Source of the DNA: Acidimicrobiia bacterium
Lineage (GTDB): Bacteria; Actinomycetota; Acidimicrobiia; Acidimicrobiales; SZUA-35
Assembly (NCBI GenBank): GCA_029857855.1
Contig: JAOUGG010000275.1
Coordinates: 1 to 5,165, forward strand
Direction: 5' to 3'
Length of the DNA: 5,165 nt
The position numbers were made by a program, and so were the translations under genes. The number at the start of each line of letters is the position of its first letter. Position 1 is the stretch's first letter. Positions 1 to 4,953 of the stretch are shown in pieces. Below the pieces are notes generated by a model. It searched no databases and was not told the DNA's origin. It was given only the letters and a program-made list of their open reading frames with translations.

Positions 1-1023
1 CCGCTGTCGGTGGTCGGGTTCACGTTCGCCACCATGTTCATTGCCGTGCCGACCGGGGTGAAGATCCTCAACTGGCTGGCGACGATCTGGGGCGGCAAGA
101 TCATCCTCAACACCGCCATGCTGTTCGCCATCGCCCTGGTGACCCAGTTCACCGTTGGCGGTCTGTCCGGTGTTTCCCATGCACTGGCTGCCCACGACAC
201 CCAACAGACCGACACCTACTACATCGTGGCCCACTTTCATTACGTGCTCTTCGGTGGCGCCTTCTTCGGTTTTGTCGGCGGCATGTACTTCTGGTGGCCC
301 AAGGCGTTCGGCTACAAGCTGAGCGAGAAGATCGGTAAGACCCAGTTCTGGACGATGGTTGTCGGCTTCAACCTGACCTTCGGGCCGATGCACATCCTCG
401 GCCTGCAGGGCATGCCCCGCCGGATGCACACCTACGACGTGGTGCAGGGATTCAACACCTGGAACCTGGTCGCCACCTTCGGCTCCTTCATTCTCGGCGT
501 CGGCACGCTGATGATCCTCGTCAACGCCCTCGTCTCCTACCGGGCCTGGGTCCGTGCCGGTCGCCCCGACGTCGGACCGGACCCATGGGATGCCCGGGCC
601 CTCGAATGGTCGATCCAGTCGCCCACGCCGGAGCACAACTTCGACTACGATCCGGTCGTCACCCAGCTCGACGACTGGTGGTACCGCAAGTATCAAAAGG
701 ACGAGAACGGCGTGTTGCGACAGGTTCACACGGGGGCGGAGATCGCCCAGCCGGGCAACAGTGAAGGTGTGCACCTGCCCTCACCGTCGTACTGGCCGAT
801 TGTCGTGGCCTTCGGTATTCCGGTCGTGGGCTACGGTCTGATCTTCAGCCTTTGGCTGGTGATCCCCGGTGCGCTCATCACTCTGGCCGGCCTCTTCGGC
901 TGGGCGCTCGAACCGGCCGATGATCTCGACATCGACGATCAGCACGGTCACGACGATCACGGAGACGGCGATGGCGATGACGCCGCCGCCGGGGCCGACA
1001 AGGAACTCGAGATGGTGCCGTGA
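1..1023 (+). CDS. ctaD: Cytochrome c oxidase subunit I (aa3/caa3 type), 3' part; 5' end outside window
   Basis: This is the C-terminal 340 residues of the catalytic heme-copper oxidase subunit, which reduces O2 to water and pumps protons across the membrane. The reading frame is open from base 1, so the N-terminal half, with the CuB histidines, lies upstream. Counting from the first visible codon, AVPTGVK places the K-channel Thr18 and Lys21, the mark of an A-type oxidase. AHFHYV holds the heme a3 ligand His78 and the heme a ligand His80 (bases 232-234 and 238-240). GMPRR (Arg140-Arg141) is the arginine pair near the heme propionates. Five hydrophobic segments match helices 8-12. Two further ones, at about 264-284 and 285-302 after SPSYWP, give a 14-helix form as in Bacillus caa3 oxidase. 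A tail rich in Asp and His (about 306-330) ends the protein. The usual Mg-ligand His is replaced by Thr70, beside Asp71. ctaE follows after 85 bases. Family assignment is certain. Confidence 0.97.
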   Translation, partial: PLSVVGFTFATMFIAVPTGVKILNWLATIWGGKIILNTAMLFAIALVTQFTVGGLSGVSHALAAHDTQQTDTYYIVAHFHYVLFGGAFFGFVGGMYFWWPKAFGYKLSEKIGKTQFWTMVVGFNLTFGPMHILGLQGMPRRMHTYDVVQGFNTWNLVATFGSFILGVGTLMILVNALVSYRAWVRAGRPDVGPDPWDARALEWSIQSPTPEHNFDYDPVVTQLDDWWYRKYQKDENGVLRQVHTGAEIAQPGNSEGVHLPSPSYWPIVVAFGIPVVGYGLIFSLWLVIPGALITLAGLFGWALEPADDLDIDDQHGHDDHGDGDGDDAAAGADKELEMVP

Positions 1024-1025
1024 CG

Positions 1026-1065
1026 GGCGGAGCCGCCACGAACCGAGTTTCGCCGCCGGCGAAAC
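1026..1065 (+). other. Two potential stem-loops in the ctaD-ctaE spacer
   Basis: Right after the ctaD stop, GGCGG (1026-1030) can pair with CCGCC (1033-1037), or as GGCG/CGCC with a GAGC loop. A second, perfect inverted repeat lies at 1047-1065: GTTTCGCC, a GCC centre, then GGCGAAAC. No T-run follows, so a strong intrinsic terminator is unlikely. A role in mRNA processing or stability between cistrons is possible but inferred. The symmetry is seen directly; the function is not. Confidence 0.45.
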
Positions 1066-1094
1066 ATCGTCCGCTGGAACGACCTGTATGGGCC

Positions 1095-1100
1095 AAGGAG
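1095..1100 (+). promoter_or_regulatory. Ribosome binding site of ctaE
   Basis: AAGGAG lies 8 bases before the ATG at 1109 and is the best Shine-Dalgarno match in the oxidase cluster. It decides the ctaE start: an in-frame ATG at 1088 would place this site inside the coding region and has no comparable site of its own. Confidence 0.85.
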
Positions 1101-1108
1101 AATTGAGC

Positions 1109-1819
1109 ATGTCTGACGTTGCAGTAGCCCAAGGCGTCGAAACCCACGACGCCCACGCCGGTGCCTCGGATGGCGAGCACGCAGGTCACCGAACCAGCCT
1201 CGGCCTGTCCAACATGAAGTTGGCCATGTGGTTGTTCCTAGCTTCCGAGTGCCTGCTGTTCGGTGCCCTGATCTCCACCTTCCTGCTGTCCAAGGCGAAC
1301 TTCATCACCGAGGTGCTGGCCGGGAATCCCAACGTCACCTCGACCATGCCTGCTGAACTGATCGAGGAGTTCCAGGCCGCGGGATCGGTCGAGCCGTTCT
1401 GGGACATCCCGTTCACCTCGGCCTCGTCGTTCATCCTGCTGATGAGTTCGCTCACCATGGTGCTGGCCCACAAGGCGGTGTCGGAAGACGACGACCTGCA
1501 GACCAAGGTGTGGCTGGCCGCCACCGCCCTTTTGGGCTCGACCTTCATCGCCGGACAGGTCTACGAGTTCACGGCCTTCTATCGGGAGGGTCTCACCTAC
1601 GGCGGGAACCTGTACGGCTCCTCGTTCTACACCCTCACCGGTTTCCACGGCGTTCACGTTTCCGGCGGCATTCTGATGCTGCTGTCGTTGCTGTTCGTGG
1701 CTTTCCGGGGGAAGCTCAACTCCAGTCGGGCGGAAACCGTTGAGCTTGTCGGTTTGTATTGGCACTTCGTCGACATCGTGTGGGTCTTGATCTTCACGAT
1801 CGTCTACCTGATCCCGTAA
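1109..1819 (+). CDS. ctaE: Cytochrome c oxidase subunit III
   Basis: This 236-residue integral membrane protein is subunit III of the aa3/caa3 oxidase. It packs against subunit I and, by family knowledge, stabilises the enzyme and proton uptake. About five membrane segments are visible, near residues 37-60, 103-123, 134-154, 174-199 and 214-234. This is the short bacterial form without the first two helices of seven-helix subunit III. Diagnostic motifs are LFLASECLLFG with the conserved membrane Glu47, FYTLTGFHGVHVSGG (about 173-187), and YWHFVDIVW (217-225). The first 30 residues are hydrophilic with several His (HDAH, EHAGH). The loop between the first two segments (about 61-102) looks longer than in compact homologues. 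The ATG at 1109 is chosen for its AAGGAG site. ctaF follows 14 bases after the stop. No frameshift or missing motif is seen. Confidence 0.97.
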   Translation: MSDVAVAQGVETHDAHAGASDGEHAGHRTSLGLSNMKLAMWLFLASECLLFGALISTFLLSKANFITEVLAGNPNVTSTMPAELIEEFQAAGSVEPFWDIPFTSASSFILLMSSLTMVLAHKAVSEDDDLQTKVWLAATALLGSTFIAGQVYEFTAFYREGLTYGGNLYGSSFYTLTGFHGVHVSGGILMLLSLLFVAFRGKLNSSRAETVELVGLYWHFVDIVWVLIFTIVYLIP

Positions 1820-1833
1820 AGGCTGGTCTGTTG

Positions 1834-2211
1834 ATGGCTGACAGCACTGTTATCACCGAGGCCGCCCACGGTGCCCATGGCGACGTGTCGCACGACGACG
1901 GCTCGCACGCCGAGCATGCCCACCACCCGACCGAGCGTCAATACTGGATCGTATTCGTGGCCCTTGCGGTCCTCACCGCCATCGAGGTCGCCTGGTCCTA
2001 TGCGGGCTTTGAAGGGGCCGCGCTCGTGGTCCCGTTGTTGAGCATGATGGCCGTGAAGTTCCTGCTGGTCGCCGGTGCCTTCATGCACCTGTACTTCGAT
2101 CTGAAGATCATCAACGGCCGGGTGTTCAGCTGGGCCTTTGGATTTGCTCTGCTTCTGGCCGTGATCGTCTATTTCGTGGTGTTCGCAGCCTTCGATTCAC
2201 TGCCGTTCTAG
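1834..2211 (+). CDS. ctaF: Cytochrome c oxidase subunit IV (small prokaryotic COX4/CtaF type)
   Basis: This small membrane protein of 125 residues is recognised as the prokaryotic subunit IV family by its size, its place after ctaE, and the motif VKFLLVAGAFMHLYFD (about residues 74-89). Three hydrophobic segments are visible, near 37-56, 62-84 and 97-120. The family is an accessory oxidase subunit with no cofactor of its own. The N-terminal 33 residues are hydrophilic and very His-rich, ending in HAEHAHH, which resembles the tails of CtaE and CtaD. The start is not fully settled: AAAGG (1818-1822) is 11 bases from the ATG at 1834 but 8 bases from an in-frame TTG at 1831, which would add one residue. 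The gene lies 14 bases after ctaE, so co-transcription is very likely. The ctaF symbol follows the Bacillus order ctaDEFG. Confidence 0.9.
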   Translation: MADSTVITEAAHGAHGDVSHDDGSHAEHAHHPTERQYWIVFVALAVLTAIEVAWSYAGFEGAALVVPLLSMMAVKFLLVAGAFMHLYFDLKIINGRVFSWAFGFALLLAVIVYFVVFAAFDSLPF

Positions 2212-2215
2212 CGAC

Positions 2216-2230
2216 CCGCCGTACGGGCGG
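2216..2230 (+). other. Short stem-loop after ctaF
   Basis: CCGCC (2216-2220) and GGCGG (2226-2230) can form a 5-bp GC stem with a GTACG loop, starting 4 bases after the ctaF stop. CCGTACGG at its centre is itself palindromic. The bases after it (CGATTCGTCC) are not a T-tract, so it may be a weak terminator, a processing or stability element, or chance in GC-rich DNA. It resembles the GGCGG/CCGCC hairpin after ctaD. Confidence 0.35.
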
Positions 2231-2265
2231 CGATTCGTCCTACGGCCGGAAAGACTCTGATCTGC

Positions 2266-3189
2266 ATGCTTGCCGTAACGGTTCCCTACGAAGCTCACGT
2301 TGAAGTATGGACCCTCATCGCCGGGGCGATCGCCCTCGGCTTGTACGGGTGGCGGGTCCTGCAGCCGAAGGCGTTGGCCGCAGGCTACGATCCGATCTCG
2401 CGGCGACAGGCGGCCTGGTTCGTTGGCGCGGTCGCGTCGATGTGGGTCTTCTCCGATTGGCCGATCCACGAGATCGCCGAGCAGTACCTGTACGCGGTGC
2501 ACATGGTCCAGCACTTCTTCCTGTCCATGCTGATTCCGGCCATGTTCCTGCTGGCCACCCCCCGTTGGATCGTCGAACTGGTGGCCCCGCCCGGTTCACG
2601 GGCCTGGCGTCTGCTGAAGTCCGGCTCCCGCCCGATCGTGGCCGGTGTGGTGTTCAACGCCCTCACCGTGTTGCTCCACTGGTCGGTGACGGTGCGGCTG
2701 TCGTTCGAGATCGGCGCCTTCCACTTCCTGTTCCATCTGATGATCTTCGCCGCCGGTCTGCTGATGTGGATGCCGATCATCTCGCCGGTTGTCGAGTGGC
2801 GAATCCCGCCGGTGGCCAAGTGCATCTACCTGTTCGTCATGTCGATCATCCCGACGGTGCCCAGCGGCTGGTTGATCTTCGCCGAGGACGTCGTCTACCG
2901 CAACTACGACATTCCGGAACGGTTGTGGGGGATCGGTGTGATGGACGATCAGACCGCCGCCGGCCTGGTGATGAAGCTGCTGACCGGCTTCTTCCTGTGG
3001 GGGACCATCTTCGTCATCTTCATCCGCTGGGCCAACGAGGAGATGAGGGCCGATGAGGAGCGCCGCAACGCGCCGCTCACCGTCGACCGGATCTCCGACG
3101 AGTTCGCCTTGTCGGATCCGGTTCCGGAAACCGTGCCTCCCGGCGGCGGCAGGGTCGCCGACCTCGGACCTGACTCCGCCGAGGCGTGA
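2266..3189 (+). CDS. ctaG: Cytochrome c oxidase assembly factor, CtaG (caa3 type)
   Basis: This 307-residue polytopic membrane protein belongs to the CtaG_caa3 family. In Bacillus the family is needed to form active caa3 oxidase. It is unrelated to the Cox11-type protein that shares the name. About seven membrane segments are visible, near residues 14-32, 48-64, 75-97, 123-143, 151-172, 183-205 and 233-255. Family-like motifs are AVHMVQHFFLSMLIP with His79 and His83, HFLFH (His153, His157), LLHWS (His138), IPTVPSGWLIF and MDDQTAAG (about 226-233). These membrane His residues could handle copper, which is inference. Residues from about 256 on form a charged, Pro/Gly-rich cytoplasmic tail. The gene starts 54 bases after ctaF with only a weak GGAAAG site 12 bases upstream. 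Its stop overlaps the pdxH start. It is the last recognisable oxidase gene of the cluster. Confidence 0.93.
   Translation: MLAVTVPYEAHVEVWTLIAGAIALGLYGWRVLQPKALAAGYDPISRRQAAWFVGAVASMWVFSDWPIHEIAEQYLYAVHMVQHFFLSMLIPAMFLLATPRWIVELVAPPGSRAWRLLKSGSRPIVAGVVFNALTVLLHWSVTVRLSFEIGAFHFLFHLMIFAAGLLMWMPIISPVVEWRIPPVAKCIYLFVMSIIPTVPSGWLIFAEDVVYRNYDIPERLWGIGVMDDQTAAGLVMKLLTGFFLWGTIFVIFIRWANEEMRADEERRNAPLTVDRISDEFALSDPVPETVPPGGGRVADLGPDSAEA
3186..3189 (+). promoter_or_regulatory. GTGA overlap: pdxH start inside ctaG stop
   Basis: The GTG start of pdxH (3186-3188) shares bases with the ctaG TGA stop (3187-3189), a 4-base overlap typical of translational coupling. No clear Shine-Dalgarno site precedes this GTG, which fits re-initiation by ribosomes finishing ctaG. 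The next in-frame GTG, at 3213, has no better site. Confidence 0.75.
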
Positions 3190-3875
3190 CCGACTACCCG
3201 ACGGCCGACCGAGTGGCCGGCACCGGGATCGACGTCGCCCGCATGCGGGCCGAGTACGAGACCGGCGGTATCGATGTCGAGGATCTCGACGGCGATCCGG
3301 TCGTCGAGTTCCAGCGGTGGCTGGCGATCGCCGTCGACGCCGGGGTCACCGAGGCCAACGCCATGGTGTTGTCGACCGTCGACGCCGACGGTCAGCCGTG
3401 GAGCCGGTACGTACTGCTCAAGGACGTCGACGAGCGGGGCTTCACGTTCTACACCAACTACGGCAGCAACAAGTCGAACGACTTGGACGGTCAGGGTCGG
3501 GCGGCGCTGACGTTCGGCTGGCTCGAGCTTCGCCGCCAGGTCAACATCGCCGGAACGGTGACCCGGGTCGACCAGGCCGAATCCGACGCCTACTGGGCCG
3601 TCCGCCCCCGAGGCTCACAGCTCGGTAGTGCAGCCTCCCGTCAGAGCGAGCCGGTGGCCGACCGTTCCGTGGTCGACGGTTGGTACGAGGAGGCCGAGGC
3701 CCGTTGGGCCGACGTGCCCGAGGTGCCCCGGCCGTCGTACTGGGGTGGATGGCGGCTCGAACCGCACACCATCGAGTTCTGGCAGGGTCGGCTCAATCGG
3801 CTCCACGACCGGATCCGCTATCGGCGTGACCCGGCGGGATCCGGCGACTGGGCCCGGCGGCGGCTTTCACCCTGA
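3186..3875 (+). CDS. pdxH: Pyridoxamine 5'-phosphate oxidase
   Basis: This soluble FMN enzyme of 229 residues oxidises pyridoxine or pyridoxamine 5'-phosphate to pyridoxal 5'-phosphate, using O2 and releasing H2O2. The length matches the family (E. coli about 218). MRAEY (20-24) is the N-terminal substrate-lid motif. SRYVLLKD (73-80) and FYTNYGSNKSNDL (88-100) form the FMN site, with Arg74 and Lys79. Tyr136, Arg140 and Ser144, in YWAVRPRGSQ, match the E. coli PLP phosphate site Y-x3-R-x3-S. PSYWGGWRL and EFWQGR follow, and RLHDR supplies Arg205 and His207, matching E. coli Arg197 and His199. The C-terminus ends in RRLSP as in true PdxH, so this is a full enzyme and not a split-barrel relative. 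The GTG start overlaps the ctaG stop, so expression is probably tied to the oxidase genes. A 130-base gap follows. Confidence 0.96.
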   Translation: MTDYPTADRVAGTGIDVARMRAEYETGGIDVEDLDGDPVVEFQRWLAIAVDAGVTEANAMVLSTVDADGQPWSRYVLLKDVDERGFTFYTNYGSNKSNDLDGQGRAALTFGWLELRRQVNIAGTVTRVDQAESDAYWAVRPRGSQLGSAASRQSEPVADRSVVDGWYEEAEARWADVPEVPRPSYWGGWRLEPHTIEFWQGRLNRLHDRIRYRRDPAGSGDWARRRLSP

Positions 3876-3953
3876 ACGGTCGTCGCCCGCCGATCGTCAT
3901 CGGGTGATCACCGAGCCGAGAGCAAACCCGGCCGACAACGGATCGGCATGATT
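3876..3953 (+). other. Spacer after pdxH with short palindromes, no clear terminator
   Basis: This noncoding stretch has several weak symmetries: CCGAT/ATCGG around a CGTC loop (3890-3903), the perfect palindrome GGTGATCACC (3903-3912), and GCCGA/TCGGC around a 7-base loop (3931-3947). None has a following T-run, so transcription of the ctaG-pdxH unit has no obvious intrinsic stop here. No small gene with a plausible start and ribosome site is seen. Confidence 0.4.
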
Positions 3954-3982
3954 CAGGACCATGGTCCCGGGTCCATGACCTG
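3954..3982 (+). promoter_or_regulatory. Imperfect 29-base inverted repeat, candidate operator of the ABC operon
   Basis: The arms pair as CAGG, CATGG and CCC on the left with GGG, CCATG and CCTG on the right, broken by a T/T mismatch and a small AC/A internal loop. The left part also contains the perfect 12-base palindrome GGACCATGGTCC (3956-3967). The repeat ends 23 bases before the ABC ATPase start and covers the expected -35 region of the proposed promoter, the usual place for a repressor site. Drug-exporter ABC operons are often controlled by TetR- or MarR-type repressors. The symmetry is seen; the operator role is inferred. It could instead be a hairpin ending the pdxH transcript, though no T-run follows. 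Confidence 0.5.
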
Positions 3983-3992
3983 GGTGCTGGTC

Positions 3993-3998
3993 TAGTGT
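3993..3998 (+). promoter_or_regulatory. Candidate -10 element for a leaderless ABC transcript
   Basis: TAGTGT fits the actinobacterial -10 pattern TANNNT and lies 7 bases before the ATG at 4006, which would put the transcription start at or next to the A of the start codon. No Shine-Dalgarno sequence precedes this ATG, as expected for a leaderless message. No good -35 hexamer is seen about 17 bases upstream; that region falls within the inverted repeat at 3954-3982. Confidence 0.5.
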
Positions 3999-4005
3999 CG
4001 AAGCC

Positions 4006-4938
4006 ATGCTGAAGGTCGACGGATTGCGCAAAACGTTCCACGATCTGGTCGCGGTCGACGATCTGTCCTTCACCATCGCCGAGGGTGAAACCTTCGGTCT
4101 CCTCGGCCCCAATGGCGCAGGCAAGACCACCGCCATCTCCATGGTCTGCGGTCTACTGGAACCCGACGCCGGCTCCGTCACCGTGGACGGCGTTACGATC
4201 GAGCCGGGCTCGACCAGGGGTCGCGAGCTGATCGGGCTCGTCCCCCAGGAGCTCGCCCTCTACACCGACATGAACGGCTGGGACAATCTGGCCTTCTTCG
4301 CCCGACTCTACGGGCTTCGGGGCTCGGCGGCCAAGGCGAGAATCGAGGAGGTGCTGGCCGTCGTCGGTCTGTCCGACCGGGCGCGAGACAAGGTCGAAGA
4401 GTACTCCGGCGGTATGCAGCGGCGGCTGAACATCGCGGCAGGCATGCTCCATCGACCGAAGCTGTTGATCCTCGACGAGCCGACCGTCGGCATCGACCCC
4501 CAGAGTCGGAATGCGATCCTCGACGCCGTGGCCGAGCTGGGTACCACCGGCATGAGCGTGCTCTACACCACGCACTACATGGAGGAGGCGGAGCGGCTGT
4601 GCCAGCGGGTCGGAATCGTCGACCACGGTCAGATGCTGGCATGCGGGACCCGGCGTGAGCTGGTGTCGATGGTCGATCAACACGACAAGGTCCGCATCTC
4701 GATCGGCGGGGCGACCGACGGTGCCGTCGATGCGCTCGCACAGCACGAGGGTGTGGTCGCCGCCTCCCTGGTCGACGACCACACGATCGAATGCCTGGTC
4801 GACAACGCCGCCCAGCTGCTGCCGGACATGATCGCCGATCTCGGCGGTCGAAAGCTCTCGGTCACCGAGATTCAGGTGGTGGAGCCGTCCCTGGACTCGG
4901 TGTTCCTCCACATCACCGGCACGGCACTACGGGACTAG
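4006..4938 (+). CDS. ABC-2 type exporter ATP-binding protein (DrrA-like family)
   Basis: This cytoplasmic ATPase of 310 residues powers an ABC-2 export system. All ATPase motifs are intact: Walker A GPNGAGKTT (34-42), Q-loop Gln81 in VPQE, signature YSGGMQRR (133-140), Walker B LLILDEP (153-159) with catalytic Glu158, D-loop GIDP (162-165) and switch His190 in TTHYMEEAE. After the nucleotide-binding domain, an extension of about 90 residues ends in EPSLDSVFLHITG (about 293-305), the C-terminal motif common in DrrA/CcmA-type exporter subunits for drugs, lipids or polyketides. The ATG follows a proposed -10 box with no ribosome site, so the mRNA may be leaderless. The permease gene begins 15 bases after the stop. 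The substrate cannot be read from this subunit, so no gene symbol is given. Confidence 0.95.
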   Translation: MLKVDGLRKTFHDLVAVDDLSFTIAEGETFGLLGPNGAGKTTAISMVCGLLEPDAGSVTVDGVTIEPGSTRGRELIGLVPQELALYTDMNGWDNLAFFARLYGLRGSAAKARIEEVLAVVGLSDRARDKVEEYSGGMQRRLNIAAGMLHRPKLLILDEPTVGIDPQSRNAILDAVAELGTTGMSVLYTTHYMEEAERLCQRVGIVDHGQMLACGTRRELVSMVDQHDKVRISIGGATDGAVDALAQHEGVVAASLVDDHTIECLVDNAAQLLPDMIADLGGRKLSVTEIQVVEPSLDSVFLHITGTALRD

Positions 4939-4945
4939 AAGGGAG
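4939..4945 (+). promoter_or_regulatory. Ribosome binding site of the ABC permease gene
   Basis: AAGGGAG begins right after the ATPase stop codon and ends 8 bases before the ATG at 4954. Together with the 15-base spacing, it supports this start and co-transcription with the ATPase gene. Confidence 0.75.
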
Positions 4946-4953
4946 CTCGACGG

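Noticed and set aside
1088..1108. Alternative ctaE start at the ATG at 1088, adding seven residues
   Set aside because: It lacks its own ribosome site, and AAGGAG (1095-1100) is ideally placed for the ATG at 1109.
1238..1765. Antisense open frame of 175 codons opposite ctaE
   Set aside because: It is low-complexity and Gln/Gly/Arg-rich, with no domain, and lies opposite a clear subunit III gene.
2266..3189. Cox11-type copper chaperone, which shares the CtaG name
   Set aside because: Cox11 is a single-helix protein with a CFCF motif. This protein has about seven helices and the HMVQHFF motif of the caa3-type family.
3053..3628. Arg-rich open frame of 191 codons on the + strand, overlapping the end of ctaG and most of pdxH
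   Set aside because: It is an out-of-frame reading of two well-supported genes, with extreme Arg/Pro/Ser composition and no domain. The same applies to the 2307-3056 frame inside ctaG.
4153..4911. Long open frame of 252 codons on the - strand, opposite the ABC ATPase
   Set aside because: The sense strand encodes a full ATPase with all motifs. The antisense product is His/Gln/Asp-rich with no recognisable domain, as expected for a mirror of high-GC coding DNA.
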